From Nocardia tengchongensis (GTDB lineage: Bacteria > Actinomycetota > Actinomycetes > Mycobacteriales > Mycobacteriaceae), in NCBI RefSeq assembly GCF_018362975.1, contig NZ_CP074371.1, positions 6,882,001 to 6,946,000 of the forward strand: a DNA stretch of 64,000 nucleotides, in the 5' to 3' direction. The position numbers and the translations under genes were made by a program. Numbering within the stretch: position 1 is the stretch's first letter; each line of letters starts with the position of its first letter. The notes under the pieces were generated by a model. The model made no database searches. It had not been told where the DNA came from and worked only from the letters and a program-made list of their open reading frames with translations. Positions 27,104-36,574 of this stretch are shown one piece after another.

Positions 27104-28204
27104 GTGACCCGCGAAACGTCATCCACCACGTCTTCGACCACCACCTGGCAGCCCGACGTCCTGGGCGCCGACTACCAGCAGCTCACCCTCCCGTTGGGCC
27201 CCGATCCCGACGGCGAGGGCGACGCCGTCGCCACCTTGGTCCGCTACTCCCCCGCCGACGTCCCGGCCGCCACCCGCGCGGTGCTGTACGTGCACGGTTT
27301 CACCGATTACTTCTTCCAGGAACACCTGGCCCAGCATCTGGCCGCGCAGGGGTTCGCCTTCTATGCGCTGGACCTGCGCAAGTGCGGGCGTTCCCGGCGA
27401 GCCGGGCAGACCCCGCACTACGTCAGCGACCTGGAGCTCTACGACGAGGAGCTGAACCGCTCCCTCGAGGTCGTCCGCACCGAGACCGACCTGCCGGTGG
27501 TGATCATGGCGCATTCCACCGGCGGCCTGGTGACCTCGCTGTGGCTGAACCGGCTGGAGACCGCCGGCGGCACGCGCGCTCAGGGCATCACCGGGCTGAT
27601 GCTCAACAGCCCGTGGTTCGACCTGCAGGGTCCCGGCTACTACCGCTCGGTGGGAACGCCGATCCTGGAGGGCCTGGGCCGGTTGCGGGCCTTCGCCAAG
27701 CTGCCGCTGGGGGTGTCCACCAGCTACGGCGACAGCCTGCACCACACCCAGGCCGGTGAGTGGGACTACAACCTGGACTGGAAACCGTTGAGCGGCTTCC
27801 CCGTTCACGCGGGATGGCTGCGCGCCATCCGGCGCGGGCACCTACGGCTGCACAAGGGCCTCGACATCGGGGTGCCCGCGTTGATCCTGCGGTCGAAGGT
27901 CACCAAGTTCATGCGCAAGTACGGGCCCGCCGCCGACGTGTCGGACGTGGTGCTCGACGTGCGGCAGATCCAGCGCTGGTCGGGCTGCCTGGGTACGCGC
28001 ACCAATATCGTGCCGATCGAGGGTGCGCGGCACGACGTGTTCCTGTCGTCGGAGACGCCGCGCACCGCGGCACTTCGGGAATTGGACTCGTGGCTGAAGT
28101 GGCTGGCTGTAACACCATCGGCGGACGCGGGGCCCTCCGTGGTTACGCAAGCTGCCGCCTCCGGGCCCGTCGCGGCCGCCGAATCACCAGAAGCTGGTGC
28201 GTAG
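27104..28204 (+). CDS. Alpha/beta hydrolase (lysophospholipase-like)
   Basis: 366 residues from GTG 27104; an ATG 52 codons upstream (26948) would overlap the mqo promoter region and its added peptide looks non-coding. The fold shows Y-V-H-G-F-T-D-Y-F-F, L-D-L-R-K-C-G-R-S, and the nucleophile elbow A-H-S-T-G-G. The C-terminal catalytic His is in E-G-A-R-H-D-V-F-L-S. COG2267-type hydrolases act on monoacyl lipids. It occupies the position of Rv2854 beside mqo. Divergent from mqo with a 173-bp intergenic region. Confidence 0.85.
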   Translation: MTRETSSTTSSTTTWQPDVLGADYQQLTLPLGPDPDGEGDAVATLVRYSPADVPAATRAVLYVHGFTDYFFQEHLAQHLAAQGFAFYALDLRKCGRSRRAGQTPHYVSDLELYDEELNRSLEVVRTETDLPVVIMAHSTGGLVTSLWLNRLETAGGTRAQGITGLMLNSPWFDLQGPGYYRSVGTPILEGLGRLRAFAKLPLGVSTSYGDSLHHTQAGEWDYNLDWKPLSGFPVHAGWLRAIRRGHLRLHKGLDIGVPALILRSKVTKFMRKYGPAADVSDVVLDVRQIQRWSGCLGTRTNIVPIEGARHDVFLSSETPRTAALRELDSWLKWLAVTPSADAGPSVVTQAAASGPVAAAESPEAGA

Positions 28205-28747
28205 CACCACTTCGGTGGCCAGTTCGTGGCCCGCTTCGGCGGCCACATCGGTGACATCCATGGGGACCAGCCGGAATTCGCCGTAGACGAACCGGCTGGA
28301 ACCCTCGGCCACCTCCCGCGGGTACCGCTTGGTGGCCAGCAGGGTGGTGGGGATCTCCACCGGCGGGCAGGCGGCATCGCGGACGGTGCCGTCGGCGGCC
28401 GGGGCGGCCGGGTGACCGCCGCCCGCCGCGATGAGGCTCATGAACCGTCCGAAGCCGCGGGCGGCGAGTTCCCACGCCAGGTCCGCGCCCGCACCGCTGC
28501 CGACCAGGTTGGCCCACGGGACCTTCAGTTCGTCGAGGATGGCGAACACCGTCGCGGCGTCGAGGCCGTCGATCGATTCGATGGCGATGGTGTGCAGGTC
28601 CGAGGTCTGCAACCGTTCGCAGACCTGGTCGTAAACATCGGCCGGATCACCCGCATCGGGTAGCAGCAGGACATGGTGCCGCGTGTCGGGCCCGCCGACT
28701 CGCACCGCCCACTCGCGGTCACCGACCGTGATCCGCCGAGATTCCAT
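28184..28747 (-). CDS. Alpha/beta-hydrolase-like protein lacking the catalytic serine
   Basis: 187 residues. The layout follows a hydrolase core (V-L-L-L-P-D-A-G-D-P after strand 3, H-T-I-A-I-E-S-I-D-G), but the elbow reads V-G-S-G-A-G, with Gly where Ser would be. A C-terminal Phe/Tyr-rich stretch Y-P-R-E-V-A-E-G follows. It may be a non-enzymatic binding protein, or the serine is displaced. It converges on the lysophospholipase-like gene with a 21-base overlap and lies 66 bases from cobQ. Confidence 0.65.
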   Translation of the reverse strand: MESRRITVGDREWAVRVGGPDTRHHVLLLPDAGDPADVYDQVCERLQTSDLHTIAIESIDGLDAATVFAILDELKVPWANLVGSGAGADLAWELAARGFGRFMSLIAAGGGHPAAPAADGTVRDAACPPVEIPTTLLATKRYPREVAEGSSRFVYGEFRLVPMDVTDVAAEAGHELATEVVLRTSFW

Positions 28748-28813
28748 GGTCGATAACGCTACAGCAGCGGTCTGCGGGTCGAACGTGCGTCGGTCGGATT
28801 GTTGTGACCGGGG

Positions 28814-30355
28814 TCACTTTCCGACGGTGAGGGTCGGGAGATCAGCGGGTGCGCCCGCCTCGATCAGACGCTCGAGCGCGGCCTGGTCGAGGTGCTTCTC
28901 CATCAGATCCGCCAGCAGATCGAGCTGCGAGGCGCGCACCTGATCGACCGAAACATCCTCGGCGACAACGAAACCGGTGCGCCCCGCCCGGGCGGCGACC
29001 CGCCCCAGCCAGGCGCGGCGAAACTCGTCCGACTCCAATGCCCCGTGCAGATGGGTTCCCCAGATTGATTCGCGCACACTGCCTTCCGGCATGCCATCGA
29101 GCTCGAACCAGGGGCGGTCGGCGGTGCGGGTGACCCGGCCGTGGTGGATCTCATAGCCGTGCACGGGGAGATCACCGTCACCGGCGGGCGCGCCATGATC
29201 GCGGACACAACCGGTGGAGCGGCGCAGCACCTTGGGGTCGGCGAACTCGATGTCGAGGTCGAGCAGACCCAGGCCGGGGACCGTGCCGGCATCGGATTCG
29301 ACCCGGTCGACGATGGTGCGGGCCAGCATCTGGTAGCCGCCGCAGATGCCGAGAATGGGGCCGCCGGCGGCCGCGCGGGCGGTGAGGGCGTCGGCGATTC
29401 CGGTGCGGCGCAACCATTCCAGGTCGCTGACGGTGGATTTGCTGCCGGGGATCACCACCAGGTCGGCGCCCGCGAGGCGGGAGGGGTCGCTGACCCAGCG
29501 GACCGAGACGCCGGGCTCACAGGCCAGCGCCTCGACATCGGTGGAGTTGGAGATGCGCGGCAGGCGGACGGCGGCGACGGTCAGCCAGTCGGCGCCCAGC
29601 GGCGGGCGGGAACGACCCACGGGGGCGTCGGCGACGGTGCCCAGGGAGTCCTCGGCGTCGATCCAGAGGTCCTCGGCGAACGGGATGACACCGAGCGTGG
29701 GGCGGCCGGTGAGCTCGATGAGCTGATCCAGGCCTGGACGCAGCAGATCCACGTCGCCGCGGAACTTGTTGATGATGAACCCCGAAATCAGCTGCTGGTC
29801 TTCGGGTTCCAGAATCGCGACGGTGCCGAACAGGTGGGCCAGCACGCCCCCGCGATCGATGTCGCCGACCACCACGACCGGCAGCTCCGCCGCGCGCGCC
29901 AAACCCATGTTCGCGAGATCGGTTGCCCGCAAATTGATTTCGGCGGGCGAACCCGCGCCCTCACAGATCACCACATCGAATTCGGCGCGCAGCGAAGCCA
30001 ATTCCTCGGCGACGATGGACCGCAGCTGCTGCCGATGCCGGAAATAGTCCTTGGCCCCGACCGTGTCGACGGCCCTACCCCGCACCACCAGCTGCGAACG
30101 CCGGTCACTGCCGGGCTTGAGCAGCACCGGATTGAACCGGACGCTGGGTTCGAGCCCGCAGGCCCGCGCCTGCAACGCCTGCGCGCGCCCGATCTCCCCG
30201 CCGTCGAGGGTGACGACGGAGTTGTTGGACATGTTCTGCGCCTTGAACGGCGCGACCCGCACCCCGCGCCGCGCCAGCATGCGGCACAGGCCCGCTACGA
30301 CAACGCTCTTACCCGCATCGGAGGTGGTGCCGGCAACCAGCAGCGCACCTTTCAC
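28814..30355 (-). CDS. cobQ: Cobyric acid synthase
   Basis: 513 residues. P-loop-like [10 protein letters not shown], then [10 protein letters not shown] and the C-terminal glutamine amidotransferase with Cys in G-I-C-G-G-Y-Q-M-L and His in H-G-Y-E-I-H-H-G. It amidates positions b, d, e and g of adenosylcobyrinic acid a,c-diamide, after CobO. Its GTG start overlaps the stop of the small upstream gene (GTGA), so it is translated from the map operon rather than from the cobB/cobO cluster 6.3 kb away. Confidence 0.94.
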   Translation of the reverse strand: MKGALLVAGTTSDAGKSVVVAGLCRMLARRGVRVAPFKAQNMSNNSVVTLDGGEIGRAQALQARACGLEPSVRFNPVLLKPGSDRRSQLVVRGRAVDTVGAKDYFRHRQQLRSIVAEELASLRAEFDVVICEGAGSPAEINLRATDLANMGLARAAELPVVVVGDIDRGGVLAHLFGTVAILEPEDQQLISGFIINKFRGDVDLLRPGLDQLIELTGRPTLGVIPFAEDLWIDAEDSLGTVADAPVGRSRPPLGADWLTVAAVRLPRISNSTDVEALACEPGVSVRWVSDPSRLAGADLVVIPGSKSTVSDLEWLRRTGIADALTARAAAGGPILGICGGYQMLARTIVDRVESDAGTVPGLGLLDLDIEFADPKVLRRSTGCVRDHGAPAGDGDLPVHGYEIHHGRVTRTADRPWFELDGMPEGSVRESIWGTHLHGALESDEFRRAWLGRVAARAGRTGFVVAEDVSVDQVRASQLDLLADLMEKHLDQAALERLIEAGAPADLPTLTVGK

Positions 30356-30648
30356 CGCGTGCTGTACTCCGCTCGGGGGCGGTAGACGTAGTGGTCGCGG
30401 CCGCTGCTCGTGTACGCGTCGCGGTTGACGTACGCGTCGCGGCCGTCGGCGGCCGCGTCGTCCGGCTTCTCGGCGTCCTCCACCGGACGGCCGGCGGAGA
30501 GTTCGACGTGGCGGCGCATAGTGGCGCGCAGGACGCCCAGGCCCTCGTCGCGGGGGTTCGGGGGGAGGACCCGGGACGGTTTGCGGCGCGGGCCGCGGGA
30601 GCCGATGCCGCGCGTGGTGACGCCCCGCTGGGGCATGGCGATCTTCAC
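30352..30648 (-). CDS. Small conserved protein between map and cobQ
   Basis: 98 residues from GTG 30648, which overlaps the map stop as GTGA; its own stop overlaps the cobQ start the same way. It begins with [10 protein letters not shown], then a basic region (R-R-K-P-S-R) and [15 protein letters not shown], and ends in a charged Tyr/Arg tail (Y-V-Y-R-P-R). It has no membrane segment. A position between two essential-type genes with 4-base overlaps on both sides argues for a real gene. Function unknown. Confidence 0.75.
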   Translation of the reverse strand: MKIAMPQRGVTTRGIGSRGPRRKPSRVLPPNPRDEGLGVLRATMRRHVELSAGRPVEDAEKPDDAAADGRDAYVNRDAYTSSGRDHYVYRPRAEYSTR

Positions 30649-31508
30649 GGCAGCGTCAGGATCTCTGCGCCGTCGTCGGTGACGACGAGGGTGTGCTCGA
30701 ACTGGGCGGTCCACTTGCGGTCCTTGGTGACCACGGTCCAGCCGTCGTCCCAGATCTCGTAGTCGATGCCGCCCAGGTTGATCATCGGCTCGATGGTGAA
30801 GGTCATGCCCGGTTCGATGACCGACTCCACGGCGGGCTGGTCGTAGTGCAGGATGACCAGGCCGGAGTGGAAGGTGGGGCCGACGCCGTGGCCGGTGAAG
30901 TCGCGCACCACGCCGTAGCCGAAGCGGTTGGCGTAGGCCTCGATGACGCGGCCGATGACGTTGAGCGCGCGGCCGGGCTTGACGGCCTTGATGGCCCGCT
31001 TGGTGGCTTCCTCGGTTCGCTCGACCAGCAGCCGCACCTCCTCGTCCACGTCACCGGCGAGGAAGGTCTTGTTGGTGTCGCCGTGCACGCCGTGGATGTA
31101 GGCGGTGACGTCGATATTGACGATGTCGCCGTCCTCGATCACGGTCGAGTCGGGGATGCCGTGGCAGATGACCTCGTTCAGCGAGGTGCAGCAGGATTTG
31201 GGAAATCCCTTGTAGCCCAGGGTCGACGGGTACGCGCCGTGGTCGAGCATGTACTCGTGGGCGATCCGGTCGAGTTCGTCGGTGGTGACGCCGGGCGCGA
31301 CGGCCTTGCCGGCTTCTTCCAGTGCCTGTGCGGCGATCTTGCCCGCGATCCGCATCTTGTCGATGGTCTCGGCGGTCTGCACCCAGGGTTCGTGGCCTTC
31401 GTTGGCGGTCTTCTTCCACGCGTACTCGGGGCGCTCGATGTTCTTGGGGACCTCGCGGATCGGCGACTGCGTGCCGGGTTGGAGGGGCTTGCGGGTGCGC
31501 ACAGACAT
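30645..31508 (-). CDS. map: Methionine aminopeptidase, type I
   Basis: 287 residues from ATG 31508; a longer frame to 31631 has no counterpart in the family. An N-terminal Pro-rich extension (R-T-R-K-P-L-Q-P-G, about 45 residues) marks the MapB class found in mycobacteria. The five metal ligands can be placed: Asp in I-V-N-I-D-V-T, Asp in G-D-T-N-K, His in G-H-G-V-G, Glu in F-T-I-E-P and Glu in Q-F-E-H-T. It removes initiator methionine. It leads a unit with the 98-residue protein and cobQ. Confidence 0.94.
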   Translation of the reverse strand: MSVRTRKPLQPGTQSPIREVPKNIERPEYAWKKTANEGHEPWVQTAETIDKMRIAGKIAAQALEEAGKAVAPGVTTDELDRIAHEYMLDHGAYPSTLGYKGFPKSCCTSLNEVICHGIPDSTVIEDGDIVNIDVTAYIHGVHGDTNKTFLAGDVDEEVRLLVERTEEATKRAIKAVKPGRALNVIGRVIEAYANRFGYGVVRDFTGHGVGPTFHSGLVILHYDQPAVESVIEPGMTFTIEPMINLGGIDYEIWDDGWTVVTKDRKWTAQFEHTLVVTDDGAEILTLP

Positions 31509-31636
31509 GGGTACCAGACTATCGCCCGGTCCGAATGGTGGGATTCCCAGGTCCATGCCTGCGGGAATTCTTCCGGACCACGGTCCGTTTATCCTGACAG
31601 TTGACTTGGCAACAAGACTCGAGAGGGGCATCGGCC

Positions 31637-32650
31637 GTGGAACTGGGACTCACGACATTCGCCGAAACACATCCCGTCGGCGGCAACGGGCCGGTACCGA
31701 CCGCGGGCGAACGACTGCGACAGGTGGTCGAGGAGGCCGTGGCCACCGAGGCGGCCGGGCTCGACGTCTACGGGGTCGGCGAGCACCACCGCAAGGATTT
31801 CGCCGCCTCCTCCCCCGCCGTCGTGCTGGCCGCCATCGCCTCACGGACCGAACGGATCCAGCTCACCAGCGCGGTCACCGTGCTGAGCTCCGCCGATCCG
31901 GTGCGGGCGTATCAGGACTTCGCCACCCTCGACGGACTCTCCAACGGCCGCGCCGAGCTGATGGCCGGGCGCGGATCGTTCATCGAGTCGTTCCCGCTGT
32001 TCGGCTACGACCTCAACGATTACGACGAGCTCTTCGAGGAGAAACTGGCGCTGCTGCTGAAGATCCGCGAGGAGGAGCCGGTCACCTGGTCCGGCAAGTT
32101 CCGCGCGCCCCTGAACAACGCCATCGTCTATCCACGCACCGAAAACCGGCCGCTGCCGGTGTGGATCGCCGTCGGCGGCAGCCCCGAATCCGTTGTGCGC
32201 GCGGGACTTCTGGGCCTGCCGCTGGCCATCGCCATCATCGGCGGACAGCCGGCGCGGTTCAAGCCGCTGGTGGACCTCTACCACCGGGCCCTCGCCGAGG
32301 GCGGGCACGAACCGCAGCCGATCGCGGTGCACGCGCACGGCTACATCGCCGACACCGACAAGCAGGCGGTCGAGGACTTCTACGACTCCTACGCGCGGGC
32401 GATGTCCGGCATCGGGCGCGAGCGCGGCTGGGGTCCGATGACCCGCCAGCAGTTCGACGCGCTGCGCTCGCAGAGCGGTTCGCTGTTCGTCGGCACGCCC
32501 GACTACGTGGCGGAGAAGATCGCCGACGTGCGCGACACGCTCGGACTGGACCGGTTCATGCTGCACACCAGCGTCGGCACGCTGCCGCACGAGCAGGTGC
32601 TGCACAGCATCGAGCTGCTCGGCGCGAAAGTGGCTCCGCAGCTGGGCTGA
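31637..32650 (+). CDS. LLM-class flavin-dependent oxidoreductase (luciferase-like)
   Basis: 337 residues from GTG 31637, which has a GAGAGG site 11 bases upstream. It begins E-L-G-L-T-T-F-A-E and shows [19 protein letters not shown] and A-V-G-G-S-P-E-S, all typical of FMN- or F420-dependent luciferase-like monooxygenases. The substrate is unknown. It is divergent from map and converges on the GntR gene, so it is probably not part of the phosphonate operon. Confidence 0.85.
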   Translation: MELGLTTFAETHPVGGNGPVPTAGERLRQVVEEAVATEAAGLDVYGVGEHHRKDFAASSPAVVLAAIASRTERIQLTSAVTVLSSADPVRAYQDFATLDGLSNGRAELMAGRGSFIESFPLFGYDLNDYDELFEEKLALLLKIREEEPVTWSGKFRAPLNNAIVYPRTENRPLPVWIAVGGSPESVVRAGLLGLPLAIAIIGGQPARFKPLVDLYHRALAEGGHEPQPIAVHAHGYIADTDKQAVEDFYDSYARAMSGIGRERGWGPMTRQQFDALRSQSGSLFVGTPDYVAEKIADVRDTLGLDRFMLHTSVGTLPHEQVLHSIELLGAKVAPQLG

Positions 32651-32658
32651 TCGCGGAT

Positions 32659-33453
32659 TCAGTAGTCGGTGAGCTTGGCCTGGAAGGCGATCCGGTCGCC
32701 GCGGTAGAGCGAGCGCACGCGTTCGATCGGCACGCCTTCCCCGTCCACGCTGCGACGATGCAGCAGCAGCATCGGCAGGGCCGTCGTGCATTCCAGCAGG
32801 GCGGCCTCACGCGGGGAGGCCAGCACGGTCTCGATGCGCTCGGTGGCGACGGCGTAGACCACGCCCATGCCGCGGGTGGCGACGTACAGCGAGGTCTGCG
32901 GGTCGTAGAACTCGCGCAGTACGGCGAAGCGGTGCAACGGCATCCAGGTGCTCTCCAGGCCGATGCGCTCCCCGTCGGCGAGCAGGATGCGTTCCAGATG
33001 CATGACCGGGGTGCCGGGCTTCACGGCCAGCGCGTGGGCGGTGTCGGGGTCGGCGGGGACGTCCGACCAGTCGACCAGCAGCCGGCCCGGCTTGCGGCCG
33101 AACTTGATGGCTCCCTCGGTGTAGGAGCGTAAGGACAAGGGCTGCACCATCTTCGGGCGCGAGACCACGGTGCCGCGGCCCTGGCGGCGAATCCGCCCCT
33201 CCACCAGCAGTTCCCGCACGGCCTGCCGCACGGTTTCGCGGGCGACGCCGCAGCGCAGCGCGAGTTCGCGTTCGGAGGGGACCGGGTCGCCCTCGGAGAG
33301 TTCGCTCAGCAGCGCTTCCAGTTCCGCGCGCACCCGGTACGACTTGGGCATGCGGCCGGCGGGCGCGGAATCGGTTCCCGCACCGGCTGTTCCGGCCGCC
33401 GGACGGCCCGGCCCCGCCTGGTCTTCCACCCCGGCGGCCTCCCTCGTCTCCAT
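32659..33453 (-). CDS. GntR-family (HutC/UTRA) repressor of the phosphonate operon
   Basis: 264 residues from ATG 33453; a GTG at 33468 is the alternative. The winged helix covers about residues 35-110: P-S-E-R-E-L-A-L-R-C-G-V-A-R-E-T-V-R-Q-A and G-R-G-T-V-V. The C-terminal UTRA ligand-binding domain runs to the end. PhnF-type regulators of this class repress phosphonate genes until a phosphonate-derived ligand or low phosphate relieves them. It is divergent from the phosphonate genes across two GGTCTA-type palindromes, which is strong circumstantial evidence that it controls them. Confidence 0.85.
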   Translation of the reverse strand: METREAAGVEDQAGPGRPAAGTAGAGTDSAPAGRMPKSYRVRAELEALLSELSEGDPVPSERELALRCGVARETVRQAVRELLVEGRIRRQGRGTVVSRPKMVQPLSLRSYTEGAIKFGRKPGRLLVDWSDVPADPDTAHALAVKPGTPVMHLERILLADGERIGLESTWMPLHRFAVLREFYDPQTSLYVATRGMGVVYAVATERIETVLASPREAALLECTTALPMLLLHRRSVDGEGVPIERVRSLYRGDRIAFQAKLTDY

Positions 33454-33472
33454 GCCCCCAGCGTACACACGA

Positions 33473-33486
33473 TTGGTCTATACCAA
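33473..33486. promoter_or_regulatory. GntR operator 1: TTGGT-CTAT-ACCAA
   Basis: An inverted repeat with the TGGT-N4-ACCA core recognised by HutC/DasR/PhnF-type GntR proteins. It is 20 bp upstream of the regulator ATG at 33453. Confidence 0.65.
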
Positions 33487-33520
33487 TTATTAACCTACCG
33501 TTTCCACACGAAACACCCGT

Positions 33521-33532
33521 AGGTCTAGACCA
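33521..33532. promoter_or_regulatory. GntR operator 2: A-GGTCTAGACC-A
   Basis: A perfect 10-bp palindrome (GGTCTAGACC at 33522-33531), 10 bp before the first gene of the phosphonate operon and about 50 bp from operator 1. Closeness to the ATG suggests that a bound repressor would block transcription or that the mRNA is leaderless. Confidence 0.7.
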
Positions 33533-33541
33533 TTGCCCACG

Positions 33542-34666
33542 ATGACTTCCATGCGATTGGTCATCATCGGCGGAGGGATCCTCGGCACCGCCCACGCCCT
33601 CGCCGCGATCGGGCGCGGCCACGACGTCGTGCAGCTGGAACGCGAGGCCGAGGCGCGCGGCGCCACCGTCCGCAACTTCGGCTTGGTGTGGGTCTCGGGA
33701 CGCAGCGCGAGCGAGCTGGAACTCACCCTGCGCTCGCGGCAGTTGTGGGAGGAGATCGGCGGCAAGGTACCCGGCGTCGGCTTCCGGCCCGCCGGATCCA
33801 TCACCCTGATCCGCTCCGCCAACGAACTCGCCGTGGCCGAAGCCGCGGTGGCCCAGCCGTCGGCCGCCGAGCGCGGCTTCGAACTGCTCGACCCCGAACG
33901 GGTGCGCGCCCTCAACCCGGCGCTGCGCGGCAAATTCCTGGCCGGACTGCACTGTTCGACCGACGCGGCCGTCGAATCCCGGCAGGCGCTGCCCGCGCTG
34001 CGCCGCTACATGGAGGCCACCGGGCGCTACAGCTTCTTCGCCGGGACCGAGGCGCGCGCCGTCACCGGCACCACCGTCGTCGACGACCGCGGCCGCCGCC
34101 ACGAAGCCGACCTGGTGCTGGTCTGCCCGGGCGCCGCGCACACCGGCCTCACCCGCGAACTGGTCGGCGACATCCCGGTGCGCCGGGTGCGGTTGCAGAT
34201 GATGCAGACCGCTCCCCTGGGCGAACCGCTCACCACCGCCATCGCCGACGGCGACAGCTTCCGCTACTACCCGGCCTTCGCCGGACCGGAACTGGATCGG
34301 CTCAATCGTGAAGAGGCGCAACCGTTCACGGCCGCCCAGCACAAGATGCAGCTGCTGGCCGTGCAACGCCTGCACGGCGGGCTCACCATCGGCGACACCC
34401 ACGAATACGACGAACCGTTCACCTTCGACGTGGACGAGGCGCCCTACGAGCACCTCACCGGCGTGATGGAGGAACTGCTGGGCCGCAAGCTGCCGCCGAT
34501 CGTGCGGCGCTGGGCCGGCGTGTACAGCCAGTCCATCGACCCGGGCACCATCGTCACCCGCGCGCAGGCCGACGCCAACGTCTGGGTGGTGACCGGACCG
34601 GGCGGGCGCGGCATGACCCTCGGCCCCGCGCTCGGCGAAGAGACCGCCGACCTCCTCGAGCTCTGA
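33542..34666 (+). CDS. FAD-dependent oxidoreductase of phosphonate catabolism (TIGR03364 type)
   Basis: 374 residues from ATG 33542 (ATG 33551 is an alternative). The FAD-binding L-V-I-I-G-G-G-I-L-G-T-A-H-A-L is at the N-terminus, then V-R-N-F-G-L-V-W-V-S-G-R and C-terminal V-T-G-P-G-G-R-G-M-T-L-G-P, features of DAO-like oxidases consistently paired with phosphonatase-like hydrolases. No PhnW-type transaminase is present, so this enzyme may oxidise 2-aminoethylphosphonate or an N- or C-substituted analogue to the aldehyde the next enzyme cleaves. That step is inferred from context. Operator 2 lies just upstream. Confidence 0.85.
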   Translation: MTSMRLVIIGGGILGTAHALAAIGRGHDVVQLEREAEARGATVRNFGLVWVSGRSASELELTLRSRQLWEEIGGKVPGVGFRPAGSITLIRSANELAVAEAAVAQPSAAERGFELLDPERVRALNPALRGKFLAGLHCSTDAAVESRQALPALRRYMEATGRYSFFAGTEARAVTGTTVVDDRGRRHEADLVLVCPGAAHTGLTRELVGDIPVRRVRLQMMQTAPLGEPLTTAIADGDSFRYYPAFAGPELDRLNREEAQPFTAAQHKMQLLAVQRLHGGLTIGDTHEYDEPFTFDVDEAPYEHLTGVMEELLGRKLPPIVRRWAGVYSQSIDPGTIVTRAQADANVWVVTGPGGRGMTLGPALGEETADLLEL

Positions 34667-34693
34667 ACCGTCCGACACCGCGAAGGAAACATC

Positions 34694-35383
34694 GTGAGCG
34701 ATAAGCAGATCGAACTCGCCGTCCTCGACATGGCGGGCACCACCGTGGCCGACGACGGACTGGTCGAGCAGGCGTTCGAGGTGGCGATCACCGCCGCCGG
34801 CGTGCCCGCCGAGGGACCCGAGCGCGACGCCGCCCGGGCCTTCGTCCAGGACACCATGGGGCAGTCCAAGATCTGGTGCTTCCGCACGCTGCTCGGCGAC
34901 GAGGACCGCGCCCAGCAGGCCAACCGCGCCTTCGAGGCCGCCTACACCGAGCTCGCCGAGGCGGCCGGGGTGCACCCGATTCCCGGTGCCGTCGAAGCCA
35001 TTTCGGCGCTCCGGGCCGCCGGGATCAAGGTGGCGCTGACCACCGGATTCAGCCGCGAGACCCAGGACAAGCTGCTCAACGCGCTCGACTGGAACGACAT
35101 CGCCGACCTGGCGCTGGTCCCCGCCGACGCCGGGCGCGGGCGCCCCTACCCCGACATGGTGCTCACCGCCCTGCTGCGGCTCGAGGTCGACGCCGTGGAT
35201 CAGGTTGCGGTCCTGGGAGATACGTCCAGCGACATCGCCACCGGGCTGGCCGCGGGCGCGCGCATCGTCGCGGGCACGCTGACCGGCGCGCACACCGAGG
35301 AACAGTTGCGGGCCGCGGGCGCGACCCACGTGCTGGCCTCGGTCACCGAGTTCGCGCAACTGCTGCTCGCCGAGCGCGGCTAG
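34694..35383 (+). CDS. phnX: Phosphonatase-like HAD hydrolase (PhnX family)
   Basis: 229 residues from GTG 34694 with GAAGGA at 34682-34687. The HAD nucleophile motif is D-M-A-G-T-T with Asp12; an Ala at position 14 instead of Asp is the mark of phosphonatases. The cap lysine for the Schiff base matches M-G-Q-S-K (Lys59). The remaining motifs are T-T-G-F, G-R-G-R-P-Y-P-D and G-D-T-S-S-D. It should cleave the C-P bond of phosphonoacetaldehyde or a close analogue. It follows the FAD oxidoreductase by 27 bases and precedes the phosphonate transporter. The symbol is by family, since the substrate is not proven. Confidence 0.85.
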   Translation: MSDKQIELAVLDMAGTTVADDGLVEQAFEVAITAAGVPAEGPERDAARAFVQDTMGQSKIWCFRTLLGDEDRAQQANRAFEAAYTELAEAAGVHPIPGAVEAISALRAAGIKVALTTGFSRETQDKLLNALDWNDIADLALVPADAGRGRPYPDMVLTALLRLEVDAVDQVAVLGDTSSDIATGLAAGARIVAGTLTGAHTEEQLRAAGATHVLASVTEFAQLLLAERG

Positions 35384-35388
35384 AGAAT

Positions 35389-35423
35389 TCCGCGGCCCCG
35401 GCGCGCCTCGCCGGGGCCGCGGA
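35389..35423 (+). terminator. 15-bp perfect hairpin between phnX and phnS
   Basis: 35389-35403 pairs perfectly with 35409-35423 around a 5-base loop (C35404-T35408); the stem is almost all G-C. No T tract follows. It lies between the two catabolic genes and the transporter genes, so it may act as partial terminator, mRNA 3'-end stabiliser or attenuator setting a different level for the transporter. Confidence 0.6.
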
Positions 35424-35478
35424 TCCACCCCCTGTTCCTACGATCCGACCCTCCCCTGAACTGAAAGTTGCAGTCACC

Positions 35479-36552
35479 GTGCGTAATCCGAACAACCGCC
35501 TCGCACGCACCATCGCCCGGACCGCCCTGATCCTGACCTCCGCCACCGCGGTCGCCTTCAGCCTCACCGCCTGCGGCGGCACCGGCACCAGCGACTCCGG
35601 CGACGGCAAGACGGTCACCGTCTACTCCGCCGACGGTGTCGGCGACTGGTACAAGACCCAGTTCGCGAAGTTCAAGGACCAGACCGGCATCGCGGTCAAC
35701 CTGGTCGAGGCCGGGTCCGCCGAGGTGGTCAGCCGCGTCGACAAGGAGCAGTCCAACCCGCAGGCCGACGTGGTCGTCACGCTGCCGCCGTTCATGCAGA
35801 AGGCCGACAAGTCGGGTCTGCTGCAGGCCAGCGGCGTCGACACCGCCGCCGTCGCGGCCGCCGACAAGGACGCGAACGGCAAGTGGGTGACGCTGGCGGG
35901 CAACTACCTGTGCTTCATCGCCAACCCCTCGGTCGATGCGACCAAGCTGACCTGGGACGACCTGCTCAAGCCGGAGTACAAGGGCAAACTGCAGTACTCC
36001 ACCCCCGGCCAGGCCGGTGACGGCACCGCCGTGCTGATCCTGCTGCAGCAGCTGATGGGCAAGCAGGGCGCGCTGGACTACCTGGGCAAGCTGCAGGCCA
36101 ACAATGTCGGCCCGTCCTCCTCCACCGGCAAGCTGCAGGCCAAGGTCGACAAGGGCGAGATCGTGGTCGCCAACGGCGACGTGCAGATGAACCTGGCCAC
36201 GGTCAAGGAGAAGGGCTCGAAGTTCAACGTCTTCTTCCCCGCCGCCGCGGGCGGCAAGCAGTCCACCGTGGCGCTGCCGTACCTGATGGGTCTGGCCAAG
36301 GGCGCGCCGCACTCCGACGCGGGCAAGAAGCTGATGACCTTCCTGCTGTCGGCCGACGCGCAGAAGTCGCTGCCCGACTCCTACGCGGTGCCGGCCCGCA
36401 CGGACCTGAAGGACGCCGCGCCGTCCGCGGCCGGCGCCGTGTCGCCGGCGCAGGTGGTCAAGAACGTCGAGATCGTGCACCCCGACTGGACCAAGGTCCT
36501 CGACGAGTTGGACGCCGACCTGGCGGCCTACACCAAGGCCACCGGTAGCTAA
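35479..36552 (+). CDS. phnS: 2-Aminoethylphosphonate ABC transporter, substrate-binding lipoprotein
   Basis: 357 residues from GTG 35479. A lipoprotein signal is visible: Arg residues, hydrophobic core, then L-T-A-C-G-G with Cys32 for lipid attachment. The mature part is a type II periplasmic-binding-protein fold (V-T-V-Y-S-A-D-G-V at the N-lobe). It would capture the phosphonate outside the membrane and hand it to PhnU/PhnV. The substrate is inferred from the neighbours (PhnX-like enzyme) and the PhnSTUV gene order; iron or other anions are bound by related proteins. Confidence 0.85.
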   Translation: MRNPNNRLARTIARTALILTSATAVAFSLTACGGTGTSDSGDGKTVTVYSADGVGDWYKTQFAKFKDQTGIAVNLVEAGSAEVVSRVDKEQSNPQADVVVTLPPFMQKADKSGLLQASGVDTAAVAAADKDANGKWVTLAGNYLCFIANPSVDATKLTWDDLLKPEYKGKLQYSTPGQAGDGTAVLILLQQLMGKQGALDYLGKLQANNVGPSSSTGKLQAKVDKGEIVVANGDVQMNLATVKEKGSKFNVFFPAAAGGKQSTVALPYLMGLAKGAPHSDAGKKLMTFLLSADAQKSLPDSYAVPARTDLKDAAPSAAGAVSPAQVVKNVEIVHPDWTKVLDELDADLAAYTKATGS

Positions 36553-36574
36553 TAACCCCACAGGAGCAGCAGCC

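Noticed and set aside
32807..35428. 873-codon minus-strand frame
   Set aside because: Covers the GntR, FAD oxidoreductase and phosphonatase genes, which carry clear motifs; no start or domain support.
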